NCBI GenBank assembly: GCA_002794785.1 | Contig: NBBA01000001.1 | Span: 620,001 to 684,000 of the forward strand | DNA from: Coniferiporia sulphurascens | Taxonomy: Eukaryota; Basidiomycota; Agaricomycetes; Hymenochaetales; Hymenochaetaceae | Length of the DNA stretch: 64,000 nt | Reading direction: 5' to 3' | Part shown: positions 12,873 through 23,797 of the stretch, piece by piece | Layout: the number at the start of each line of letters is the position of its first letter | How positions within the stretch are numbered: the first letter of the stretch is position 1 | Notes under the pieces: model-generated | Databases searched by the model: none | The model's input: only the letters and a program-made list of their open reading frames with translations | Told to the model about the DNA's origin: nothing | Translations under genes and position numbers: made by a program

Positions 12873-13433
12873 TGTTAAGCTCAACAGTTATGCGGTGATC
12901 GACGTTGGGGCTTCCTGATCATCGGAACTGATGGTACGGCAATGGGGCTTCCTAGATGTCGTAAGTTGAGGGTGATTGGCGATAGGGGCTTCCTGATCGT
13001 TGATGAGGATGTGGTGGGCTTCTTAGAGCGAGTTGGGTTACGACGGAGTGACTGAGGGCATGACGGCGAACAGTAGACTGATGGTAGCAGATAATGGGCT
13101 TGTATGAACAAAGAGCACAAGCTTAGGGCTTGTGCTACTGATGTTACATGCTTATATGCTACTCTATGTGTTTGCTACTGTAGCGACTTGGTTAGGTGTG
13201 TTTACCAGACTATGGAAGGTCATGGAACCTCAAGGAAAGCCTTGGTAATACAAGTACAGTGATCAGTAAGCAAAGCACATCATGGTGATGCGATAAGGCG
13301 TCATCATGGCGTCTTATGGCACAAGGCGAATAAGGATGAGTAAGGCAGAGAAATGGGGGAGTTGCACTGACTGATGATGACGAAGAGGAAGTGAGTCAGT
13401 GCAGTGAGAGAAGGGTAAAGGAAAATTGTAACA
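12873..13433 (-). mobile_element. solo LTR (561 bp) with 5-bp target-site duplication
   Basis: The segment begins TGTTAAGC and ends TTGTAACA, so it has TG...CA termini in either orientation. It is flanked on both sides by CAGTG (12868-12872 and 13434-13438), a perfect 5-bp target-site duplication. Its reverse complement matches 15598-16157 almost along the full length, which defines both as LTRs of one family. Three or four GGGGCTTCCTGATC-like subterminal repeats lie near the 12.9-13.0 kb end. No internal retroelement sequence adjoins it, so it is a product of LTR-LTR recombination. Confidence 0.85.
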
Positions 13434-13438
13434 CAGTG

Positions 13439-14990
13439 TAGAACATCCTTCCACTTCATCGTGGCGAAGAATTATGGAGACAGTCTGAGTATATAACGGC
13501 TACAAATCCTTTATCCCTTCAATTGTCACCCATCGCAATGCCTTTGCAATGGAAAACTGTGAGTACATGTTGTCTCAAGTCCTGAGCCATTGACTTATCG
13601 TCCAGACTGTACCTCAAGTTTCCTGTGGGCGTTGGGAGGTACCGGACCTATTAATCACTAGACTCAATAATTGTCTGTGGCCACGCCTAGAGCCCTGATT
13701 CTGTGAGACTACTTCTGATTGACCAGCTCTCACAGGAAGAACATATACTTCTCTGCCCTCTGGTGAGACACCCGAGTTGACTTTACCTACCTCATATAAT
13801 GTGTTTCGCTGATGTGTCTGGACAGTGCTAGACTATTTGTTAGATGCAGTCAATCTTCTTTCCTTTTTCGTTTATCTCCGATCCTTTTTCCTTTTCTGTG
13901 CTTTCCTTTCATGTTTCCCCTTTTGGCATGATCACCTGTTTCCCCTGATCCCCTTTAGTTGAATGACTCATTATGACTCGTGACCTTTCCCTTTGGTAAT
14001 ACCTTCACACATTCTGATTGCCCTATAAGTAGTTGAGCCAAACATTATTGTTTCCTGTTCTTCTCTTCTACTTACCATCATGTTGTCTAAGTGTTACACA
14101 TGATCTGAACATAGTCCCTCTGAGTCCCCCCTCAGATTACTAGGTGTTCCCTTCATGCTAGTCAGTGTTTCGTTGATCTCTTTGGGGGCCCTGTCGAGTT
14201 ATTCCCAGCCGCTGCCTAACACTATTTCACTTTCTGTTGGCAAGTCTTTGTGTGCTCACCATATCAAATATCCCTCATTTACAAGTACTGTCAGCAGGGT
14301 GGTGTCGAGTTTGGAAGTGGAGGTAATTTGTTTCTTTACAAATGATATGAATTAGTGCTGGAGATCGGCCTGCTTCTGTGCATAAAGCTTGAAAGTTTTC
14401 AATCCAGATTCCGCTCTATAGGATCATGTGCTCCCATGATCATCGCTGCTCAAACTACAGTGACGCATCTTAAAAGTCTCAATAGAGTTCTTTGTAAGAA
14501 TACATTGACCCTCTTCCTTCAGCGGCTGCTTCGACATCATCATCTGTGGTCAACACCTCTGATATTACGAGCCTGCACGAATTGACTGTGTTTGTGTGTA
14601 GCGGTTCCCTGCACTTTGTCTAACGCACCACTGGCTACGTGTTCACGGAATTTCACTAACATGGTGAGATGAAGGTTGAAAATCTTCTCAAGGGGTCAGA
14701 CGTGAAGTTTGATGACATGTCTTCACAGATCCGATCCTTGAACGAAGTGAGCATGGTCGCCCCCGCCTGAGCCGCTGAGTTCGGATGCTGATGGCAAACT
14801 TCTGTGCAGTGAACATGACCAAATGCACTTCTGCTTTCACAAACACTTCTCTCCATTGTTTGCTATATTCCCTACTTGCAGAATTTCACACACACATGGC
14901 CATACATAGTGCTCACATCACCAGCATTTGTCGCATCATGCATTCTTGCTATTGCAAACCATTTCCTGTGTGTTAGTAAATTGATGAAAA
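13439..14990. other. region between retroelement fragments, no gene seen
   Basis: The sequence is T/C-rich in places (13850-13960) and has only short ORFs. It probably consists of decayed repeats, but no family was recognised. Confidence 0.4.
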
Positions 14991-15026
14991 TTGTGATCAC
15001 CGGATCGACGGATTAGCAAGATCGAC

Positions 15027-15597
15027 ATGGCAAGACCCGTAACTTTAATTGATACCAGGAATCTATGCCAACACTGTAAAGATGCAGACCAAGTAGCATG
15101 GAAAGCATTTAACATTGCATGTGCAACAGTAGGACAGAATGCAGGATATGACAACTGTCAAATTACATTCAATCATACTACAAGGGAACAACAAGTGGCA
15201 GAAAGGCTAGAAGTAATAATTGAACATAGAGTGACTATGTTCTCATACCAATTGAATAGATATGTAATCAGCGCTTACACAAGAACCAAGATTTATAATC
15301 AGCCACATAATGAATTATGTTATCAAAGGGCAGTTATTACATCAACCAATTATGCAGAAGCGGCACACCAAATAGTTCATACTATCAATAAACAATTATG
15401 AGAACAACTATTTGCATACAAAGCCAACTTCATAGCCAAAGGACACACAACAGTAGATCAAAAGGAACCAAATCAAAGACAGGAGTTAGTGCCAATAGAT
15501 AAGGAGATTATAATACGATGGTTCAATGATGAACCGTCATATAGAGTCACACCCAGGTATAGCAGGATAACGAATATAAATGCTATAGGACCTGAGG
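15027..15597 (+). pseudogene. AT-rich ORF fragment ending at an LTR, probable retroelement remnant
   Basis: An unusually A-rich reading frame starts at ATG 15027 (MARPVTLIDTRNLCQHC) and meets a TGA at 15399-15401. The same frame then stays open through the 15489 region (VPIDKEIIIRWFNDEP) up to the LTR at 15598. Composition differs sharply from the GC-balanced host genes around it. A coding region that runs to the 5' edge of an LTR is typical of the end of an internal retrotransposon polyprotein. No reverse transcriptase, integrase or protease motif is visible, so the exact protein is unknown. The upstream part of the element is missing. Confidence 0.4.
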
Positions 15598-16157
15598 TGT
15601 TACAATTTTCCTTTACTTTCCCCTACTGTGCTGACTCACTTCCTCTTCATCATCATCAGTCAGCGCAACTCCCCCATTTCTCTGCCTTACTCATCCTTAT
15701 TCGCCTTGCACCATAAGACGCCATGATGACGCCTTATTGCACCATCGTGACATGCTTTGCTTACTGACCACCGTACTTGTATTACCAAGGCCTTCCTTGA
15801 GTTTCCATGACCTTCTATGGTCTGGTAAACATACCTAACCAAGTCGCTACAGTAGCAAACACATAGAGTAGCATATAAGCATGTAACTCCAGTAGCACAA
15901 GCCCTAAGCTTGTGCTCTTTGTTCATACAAGCCCATTATCTGCTACCACCAGTCTACTGTTCGCCGTCATGCCTTCAGTCACTCCGTCGTAACCTGACTC
16001 GCTCTAAGAAGCCTACTGTGTCCTCATCAACGATCAGGAAGCCCCTATCACCGATCACCCTCGACTTACGACATCTAGGAAGCCCCGTTGCTGTACCATC
16101 AGTTCCGACGATCAGGAAGCCCCGACGTTGATCACCGTGTAACCGTTGAGCTTAACA
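15598..16157 (+). mobile_element. LTR (560 bp), inverted relative to the solo LTR
   Basis: It begins TGTTACAATTTTCC and ends GAGCTTAACA, with TG...CA ends. It is nearly identical to the reverse complement of 12873-13433. The flanks (TGAGG and GAGAG) do not form a target duplication, so this is not a simple solo LTR. The AT-rich ORF directly upstream suggests it is the 3' LTR of a 5'-truncated element. Confidence 0.7.
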
Positions 16158-16166
16158 GAGAGTAGT

Positions 16167-16350
16167 ATGTTGTAGTATCTACTGGAACATAGTAAATAGA
16201 CTACAACATGTAGGGTATAAAAGCCCAATGTAAAATTGCAGTAAAAAGCAGTTTAATTCATCTCTTGTCTCTTACCACCATCATCAGCTCTAACACTCTA
16301 GCAAGTGAAGGATACCAAGCCTACCCTAAACTAACTAGTAACATTGTGTG
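16167..16350 (+). repeat. possible second LTR-like fragment
   Basis: TGTTGTAGTATC begins a short segment containing GGGTATAAAAGCCC, a TATA-like box, and TCTCTTGTCTCT. The layout resembles the promoter part of a fungal LTR. No second copy or target duplication was found in the window, so the call is tentative. Confidence 0.25.
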
Positions 16351-16739
16351 AATCTGTTATCACTTGTTTCTAACCCTTAATCAGGGAGTGAATCTAACAC
16401 TGTGGTTCTTTTATTTCTTGCAGCTCTCACGAGACACCTGCGCATATGCTCATTGGTTGCAGGCGCAGGTGCAGGGGGTTCAAGATAATGCACCACTGGG
16501 GTTTGTGGACACAGCGATGTTCTTCTCTCTTTGCATCTGCTTCATCCCATTGTTCTAATTAATATTGTGCTTGCTTACTGGGTCAGTAATTGATTGAGTC
16601 CTTTTTGTATATTTTATTTATTTATTCTATCAACATTGTCTTGATTTCTGAAACAGTCCAATGTTCAGGACAGATTTTTTGAAAGGGAGCATCACTCAGA
16701 TGTACAACACACAGTGTTTGCAATTGTGAAGACATCAAT

Positions 16740-16900
16740 AAATTGAGTATAAATCTACTGTATTGCCATATACATGTATACAGCTGTAAAAAGACTGTAC
16801 CATACCATAACTCATGCCATAATCATATGGCCTGTATCCATATATATGCCATATTTTTACAGCCATATCCATATACAGTACAGTGCAGAGCCCTAATAAC
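16740..16900. repeat. AT-rich imperfect inverted repeat, MITE-like
   Basis: Repeated ATATGGC and GCCATAT words are arranged around a partial inverted repeat (GCTGTAAAA near 16782 and TTTTACAGCC near 16855). One end reads CAGTGCAGAGCCCT. It could be a small non-autonomous DNA element, but its limits and target duplication are not clear. Confidence 0.3.
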
Positions 16901-17932
16901 AACATCCATCTATGATGGAAGCTTGTCATGATAGTAATATCTGACTGCAGTGACTTAAGGGGGCATTTACATTGTGATTGTGAATTTCTTTGACAAGCTT
17001 ATATGCTACAAAATTGAACACTCACAATGTCCTGAGTATGAAAAAACTCGATAGATACAGTATAAGAAGCAATGTTGCTAATAGCAAGCACTTCCACCAA
17101 ATATTCAATGGTAGAATGGGTGTTGGGAAATACCTTCCGTTCTGGGGTGCGGCATAACTAATTATATCCATTTGTAGACCATCTTTTTAAATGGAATTTA
17201 CATTATATATACTCTGCATTATGTAAGCTATGTATCCCTGGGGTCTCACTTGCAACCCTTACCAATCATTATTCAGCACACTAAGCGACAGTCGGCAATC
17301 ACGTCAGTAGCTAAATCGAGCTTGGCGATGGAGCTGAGCCATCCCGACCACCATAGACCTGAGCCCCCCCTTCTCTTTCTTCTCATAGACACTGGCAAAT
17401 GAATATCTAATAGATGACGATGCAAGCTCAGCGGACGCAGAATCTGAACATGAACCAAGGCGAAGCATGAGTTCAAGCAATGAATATTACTCTGATTCTA
17501 TCTTTTCCTCAATTTTTGAAAAGCACATGTCTGCAGCCGAGATTCCATGCACATTTCGAGTATCGAAGCAGATTCTTGGGACCCGCGGAGCATGGGTGGA
17601 GTGATGTCAGCCATGATGCTCAAGGAGTGCCTACACGCTCGATTCCACATGTATATACATTGCTCATAAATTAAAATAACGCAGTAAGGAGAGTGTAACA
17701 AGGTTTGTTTAGACGTGCTCGAGTGCAAGTCCTACAAGCAATGAAAGGGACACTGAACAAGAGAAACGCGGTGGAGGCTCTGGAAAAAACAGAATCGGAA
17801 CAAATCAAACTATAAATAGATGAAAGCAATTGGAAGGGTCACTAAGTATTTAGACTACGATCACCCTATACACGCTCGCAGTGTTTCTGAGTCAGAGGAG
17901 AAACACGGCAAAACCCAAACCAGTGGCAGGAT
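16901..17932. other. intergenic, no gene seen
   Basis: Only short ORFs occur. An inverted copy of the 31-bp segment from 9030-9060 lies at 17324-17354. Confidence 0.4.
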
Positions 17933-19106
17933 CTATGCAAACTGTATGGCGCTTACACTCCGACTACGAGCCCTGTAGCTCGTGCCTCCATTGACACCCA
18001 TTTCGGCAGCGTCATTTAGGTGTACCAACAATCGGCAGCCTACTATGCAGGGTAAGGTAGTGGATGCTAACACGTTCCGCACGATATTGAGCGCTGTATT
18101 GGAGGTGAGAAATTGGTCCGCCCAGAAAAATGTGATGTGCGATACGCTGCAAATCATCACACTGTAGAATGATGTTAAATCAGTCGTAACGAAAGAAGTT
18201 TGAAATTATTACACTGCAAAATAAAACGCTTGATCGAGGACGAGGACTTTAACAAGGCTGACGCCCTTAAAACCTGCCGATTCCCGCCATAGAGAAGTAG
18301 CTTTGTAAAGAGCCAGAACAAGTAGGATAAGCTCAAATACAAGCGGAGTCGCCCTGTCATGATGTAAGCATGAAATCACTATTCAGCATTGTGTACGAAC
18401 CAGTAAAGAGTCTCGAATAAAGGAGAAATAATGCCATCAACGCCACAAAATACGTACCCTTCTGCGCCTCCTACAGATACTGTTCCGCTGCCAATAAATT
18501 CCTATGCTGAAAATGTAGACTCTTCGCTTACCCTTCTGTGCTTTAGTAACATCGATCGCAATTCCTAGCATGAAGGCCGACTCTACCGCAAACAATGCTT
18601 TGAGCCATACGGCCAGCTTCGTTTCTGTTGGGGTCTAAGATCCGACCACGGAGCTTCGATAGCGATTTCAAAGAAACTAGATACCTCCAGACCACAACGC
18701 AAGGACCCTCATCAAGAGAATATCTGTGATAATAGTACTGTGAGAACATGGGAAGAGATAGAAGGACCACCTTACAGTCTATCAGAACGATTGTCATCCA
18801 GTCTGAGTTCAGCATCACCATTAGCCTTTCTCTCATTGGAAAAAACAGGACCAAATGCTCACCTCCTAAATCCCCAGTCCATGCAGAAAAGTTGCCTAGA
18901 TTCTTATTAACGCAGCCTATGAAAAGAAAAGTTAACCTTACATCTAGAGGGTCATAATTATTAGATTGCGGTACAAATACGGTTCCGTGGCGTACGTACA
19001 GCTTCATATTCGTGTGACCCAGATAAACTAAGCCCATTTCAATAATTAGAGTTTTGCCGCGCGGAGTCGAGTTCAAAATGGCGAGCTCACATGGTATACG
19101 CGCCAA
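17933..19106 (-). CDS. DUF6533-type seven-helix membrane protein of basidiomycetes
   Basis: Spliced on the minus strand, the product shows the landmarks of this large mushroom family. They are WMTIVLIDYILLMRVLALWS, LAVWLKALFAVESAFMLGIA, CGVDGIISPLFETLYW, ATPLVFELILLVLALYKA and LVKVLVLDQAFYFAV. A last helix and the usual tail GGTSYRARSRSVSAIQFA follow, with the stop at 17933-17935. Introns such as GAC T|GTAAGG...TCACAG|AT, TAC TG|GTTCGT...GACAG|G and GCAGT|GTAATA...ACAG keep the frame. Members are integral membrane proteins of unknown function. The 5' end is uncertain: upstream sequence to an ATG at 19106 is open but does not clearly show the usual first helix (DYLxTFxxEVxxIW). The gene may be 5'-truncated or have further small exons. 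Confidence 0.7.
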
Positions 19107-21210
19107 TACAGAAACAATCCCTATGTACCTATTCTGTGGGAGGTTCGTGGTCTGTCAGTAGGCTGTGAAAGCGATATATGCATTGGTTACTTGCAAGGAA
19201 GTAGACTATGCTGGCGGTCTTGCGGGGAGATGTCTTTTTGGACCCGGATCGCAACATAGTTAGCGGTTGTGCAAAGCCGTACTGGAAGCAATCACCCAAA
19301 AGTATTTAAACTGAGTCATTGCGGTAGATATAGTTAATGAAGAAGCAAGCTGTTATCAGAAGTATACGTGCCTCTTTATCAAATGTGGTGACTGAAGAAA
19401 ACAATTAAGAAAAATTTCGGTGATCAAATTTGTTACAGACTCAACCGGTATCGTAACAAAGAGCAGTGGCGATTGCAGCTTGAATGTATGTTTCCTGCAC
19501 AATTCCGGAAAGGAAGATCGGGATTTCGTTAGGATCAATAGGTTCCACACCAGATCGAGTCGATAGCATTGTGAATGCCGTTGCAGTCCGATGTGCACGT
19601 AATGTCCGAGTTATAAAAGGACAAGTCCGAAGTGCTTAGTCGAGCTTATATGGGAAAGAAAGACCCATAAATCTTCACTCTTTAATACTATAGTCATGTT
19701 TTCGGGAAGACCCTATCATCGAGATATAAATTTAAGGCCTGTGATCTAACGCGCATAGCGGGAACCAGAGGTGAGACTCAACAACCAGGTTGCATTGCAT
19801 CTCAGGCCAAATAACAATTCGACGTTTCATCCTTCGCCGTATGTGGCCGATCAAACCGGTACGCCTCTAGGGCTTCCAGGTGGAAATAACTACTGTCTAT
19901 GTCATTACAACCCCCGCTGCTCGATCAATCGACAGATTTTAGAGTGTCGATCATCTCCAACCGTAGAAATTGATAGTACTATACGTTGACGTTCCAGCTC
20001 AGTTGAACCGTCGCTCTTGCCTACGTTTAAAAAAAGACACATCTGCCGATCATTACCGCGACAGCTGCGTAGTTACCGAAACCAGAGTATTCCGTTGTTT
20101 TCCTGAGGGCACTGATTGAGTCAATGCGGCGCTGCAGAGCACACAGCATTTCACCGAATGGACGACTATCCGCTTCACACATGCTGCTTCAATCCACTCG
20201 CTGTTATTAGAACAGGCGTCAAGCGTCAACAGGCTCGCCCACAGGAACTCCAGAAACCGAGTCCGAGTCACTCATATTATTAAGGTATACCGTGTACAGC
20301 CTGATCCTCCTTTAGATTTCTTTCTCTGTGAGTTTTCACGCTGAACGTCTGGTCGAAAACCATACCATCATCGTCGGTATCGACTCCGGCACGGAAGTAC
20401 AGCGCGTACCTTGGCTCACGCTTTCCAGATTGGGGCAATAAAGTTAGTAGATTTTTTATTAAGAGTGCTGGGATCTCTGAGCTACGCTGTGCTGGGTTGG
20501 ACGACTGGGCGCGTTCGTAATATTGAGAAAACGACGGGGGGAGTTCGAGCTTCTCTCTGTTTGACGGACGGCGGGGGAATCTCAGGCCGGGATACAGCCA
20601 ATGCGTGTCTCCTTTAGTCCTTAAATCCCTCCAACAGCAAGAACGGAATGAAGAGCGAAGTTATCGCTTCGCCCCGTTTGCCCAAAGTAGTTTCGTTTAC
20701 CCGAATATACCCGTAGGTTGATTATAATTCCGTATCCACGTCGAGCAGACATAAATGTCAAGTTCGTACAGAAAGCACCAGAGAGACACAACTCCCTGGC
20801 GCTCAGGAAGACACTTCATCGACAGCATGAGAGGTAAAAATATACAAGAACAGCGAGGTCCAGATGAGAATATCATAAGGTCAGCTACTCCAGCGCATGC
20901 AGGTTTGTGAGCGTAAACAAGTGAGGTGAGGGAGATCAGTCAGATTGAAAGCGTCGGACGGTCGAGATCGGGCGGGTGGGCAGTGGAAAGGGAAGTGAGA
21001 ACAGAACTCAAGGTGTCCTGTTGTCATGACTCAGTCATCAGGTGTTCGTGTGCCGAGCTGACCAAGTTTGGCGAGCTGTAATGAAAGAGGCGAGGGCACC
21101 TGTTGTCCGTGATGTGTGCGGTCAAGGAGTGATGGGTACTTGGTAGCGATGCGGAGTCCGAGATGAGGGGGAGAAGGACAGGGCGAGAGGCGACCGAGTG
21201 GAGACGATTA
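19107..21210. other. intergenic, no gene seen
   Basis: Several short ORFs are present, but none shows domain features, splice-consistent extension or a paralogue in the window. Confidence 0.4.
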
Positions 21211-21216
21211 GGACTG

Positions 21217-21690
21217 GATGATACACGGCCCCAGAAATGCTGTTTGCTCTGATGAAATGATGCATGCAGCCAGGACAGAAAATGTCAAATTTTATCTTTC
21301 AAAGAGATCTTTGCGGAATACCATGTATATTGTGTGTACCCTGTGTGAAAATGTCCTCCTTTATACCTCAGATCCATCAATGAGATATTGTGCTGGATTT
21401 ACCCTTGCTTGGTAGACTTCATATGTACTGCCGATTCTTACTGATTCTCATTGTTTTGTCTAGAATCAGCAATGGATATGAAGTCTGCCAAGGGTAAAAC
21501 TAACACATCTTCTCATTGATGGATCTGAGATACAAAGGAGGGAGATCTTCACACGGAGTACACACAATATACATTGTATTCTGCAGAGCTTCACTAAGGG
21601 TCTTTTTGAAAGAAAAAATTTGACATTTTCTGTCCCGACTACATGCATCAATCCGATGGAAAAAATGACATTTCTGGCGCCGTGATAGCG
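21217..21690. repeat. long foldback: two ~205 bp arms in inverted orientation
   Basis: The left arm (about 21217-21420) and right arm (about 21476-21690) are inverted copies. Both contain, in opposite orientation, GACAGAAAATGTCAAATTTT, CAATATACAT and GATCCATCAATGAGA. The spacer is about 50 bp. The arms differ at scattered positions and by a small indel. No coding function is seen. It resembles a foldback or MITE-type element. Confidence 0.7.
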
Positions 21691-21853
21691 CCTGAGACAT
21701 CGAACCATTCCTTCTGGTCCTTGGCGAGGCCCAATCGCTGATGCTACCTAATCGCATGCCAGGCCTAAAAAGGGACGAAAGTAGAACAGAAGAGAGACGC
21801 GCTTCCGAAGAAAGCCTGGCGCTGTGTCTCTGAATGGTTTCGTTCTAGTCATC

Positions 21854-22600
21854 TCACAACGTCACATCATCCAGCGTAATTGCCCCATTCCCATCAATGC
21901 ACACACGAATTTCTCCATCCTCCGCACCGGGGATGCCCTCACGCGCTGGAGAATTGCACCCCACGTGTTCGCTGGGAATGCGAGTGACATTCGGGCAACT
22001 GAGAAGGCCATAGTCGTCGCTTGCGACCGTGTCGAAAACGGTGAGACGCACGGCGGAGTTCGCGGGGCAAGCGGAAGGTAGGCTCCCCGGCATCCCACGT
22101 GATGCGCCCGTTAAAGCAGCTAGAGCGTGCGTCTTGTCGCCCGCCGGAGCAGCCGAAGGCTTCGGAGTCGTCACCCCGACTGGAAATATCCGTTAGCCCC
22201 GGATGCAAAAACGCAACAAGCTTAAGGAGAACATACCAAAACTCGCTGAGCCGGGTATTGCCAGATCCACGGGGCCCAGACAGTCTTGTCCGCCTTGTTG
22301 ACGACGCTGTAGGTCATGCATCCGCGTGTACTGATATCGCGCCATAGAACACGCGGCATAGCAATATTGTCGTCGTCGACATTAGTGCTAATGCACGAGC
22401 GTCGAGCTCAGGTGTGGCCAGCAAAGGTACGGAGCCGAAGATGGGCGGGAGATACCGGGACCGATCAGCGAATTTACTTACGTAGGAGCCAGAGCCAGGA
22501 ATGCAGAAAAGACAAGGACACAGAGGGAGAGACAACTCGAAAGGAGAAGAAAGGAGACGACACCGGAAAAGAAAAGAGAGCAACTGCCAACTGCATACAT
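21854..22600 (-). CDS. putative secreted protein of unknown function
   Basis: Minus-strand ATG 22600 opens an exon with a strong hydrophobic core (VVSFLLLSSCLSLCVLVFSA) ending in FLALAPT, a plausible signal peptide. The AC|GTAAGT donor near 22480 can splice to a segment reading MPRVLWRDISTRGCMTYSVV and KTVWAPWIWQYPAQ. A third segment, after an acceptor near 22192, reads SAVRLTVFDTVASDDYGLLS and ends NGAITLDDVTL, with the stop at 21854. The end looks like the last strands of a beta-sandwich. The phase between the second and third segments is not resolved. Cysteines are frequent, as in secreted fungal proteins. The family is unknown. Confidence 0.35.
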
Positions 22601-23080
22601 GTAATTCTCTTTACTCAAAAATATTCCCTTACTTCCTGAGCCCTACCCAGTGACGAACTTCGTCCCGCTCAACAGGAACATCGAGGCCGATAGGCCCCTC
22701 ATTGGCTGTTCTCAAGATCGTGGGCCTGGTTTAGGATTTCCAGGCGAAGCTCGCGTGAATTAAGGTTGCTGCTGGCGCACGGGCACGGACTGCGCGAGAA
22801 CACGGTGTGTGCGAGGAGGATACCACTGGATATTTGATTTGCTCCCTGTATACCAACTGGACATGGAGTAATATTGTCCCATAACGAGTGTATCAAACTT
22901 GAAAATAAAAAGACCATATGTATATTAAGAACTTACAACAGGAACAGAAACATACGTTGACTTCAGTTTCATAGCGTGCTCTGTGCTGAGCAGATAACTT
23001 CAAGACGCAGCCTGAGTATTTTGATTGACCTTGAAAATGGCTATGAGAGTTCTATACTTAAGTACGCAACCTAAAAAAAG
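22601..23080. other. intergenic, no gene seen
   Basis: This is the upstream flank of the putative secreted gene, up to the start of duplication copy 2. No feature was recognised. Confidence 0.4.
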
Positions 23081-23476
23081 CTAACAGGCGAACGATAGAA
23101 ATGACTGGACACAACTTGTTTGTATTCCAGCGTGCAAAAGGCACAAACGCTTCTTCAAAAGCAAAACAACTGATACTACTGTATGAAGGGGGAAAAACCC
23201 TGCATAAAATTGGAACTCGAAGTTTTATGCGTTCTCAAAGATGAAAGAGTATGATGGGCATTGTAGTCATTATCTCCGCGGCTCTGTAGGGCGGCGGCTA
23301 TTATAGATGTAGTGTATTAGGATAGGGAACCGTCGAAGCCCGCTTGTGATGCAGACAAGGAAAGTGAGATGATCCAGCACGCAGCAGTCTCGTCTGGATC
23401 ACAAAATGGCGTCGACAGTCGGTGCATAGACTTGCAGCACCGGTGCAACGAAACGGGGGACCAAAGCCCATAAGCA

Positions 23477-23775
23477 GCTTGATTGAAGTCCCGCTTAAGC
23501 GCATTCGAGCCTCATACTATTGGCGGACCCGAGTGGCCCACATCAACAGCGAGTCAGTCCGCTCGCTGTTAATGTGGGACACCCAGGTCCACCGCTCGAG
23601 ACACCGGAAACGTCGGTAAAGATGCCATCGCAAGAATCCCACCGAGTACGCCAAAATACGTCCTTACAGGCACCATTGGGGTTCGGTCTCGGAGATGCCT
23701 CAGGATTGAGCTTCACCGCGGTATCGGTTGTCGCCGATGAGGCTTGAGTGCGCTTAAGCGCGACTTCAATCAAGC
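23477..23775. repeat. nested inverted repeat downstream of MLKL-like copy 2
   Basis: The outer arms 23477-23515 and 23737-23775 match inverted at about 36 of 39 positions, sharing the core GCGCTTAAGCG and GATTGAAGTC. An inner hairpin (23537-23553 with 23562-23578) pairs 16 of 17 bases around an 8-nt loop. The right outer arm begins directly after the coding end of the MLKL-like gene. Confidence 0.7.
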
Positions 23776-23797
23776 CGATTATGGATCCTTGATCCCC

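Noticed and set aside
12881..13120. ORF on the minus strand and its near-identical partner at 15910-16131 as a conserved protein pair
   Set aside because: Both lie inside the LTR copies; their similarity comes from the repeat, not from coding constraint.
12873..16157. A DNA transposon with ~560 bp terminal inverted repeats
   Set aside because: The left repeat has its own perfect 5-bp target duplication and TG...CA ends, so it is a solo LTR; the inverted partner is a separate insertion.
18543..19106. 187-codon minus-strand ORF read as one exon
   Set aside because: Splicing within it restores the DUF6533-type helices in other phases, so the single open frame is not the product.
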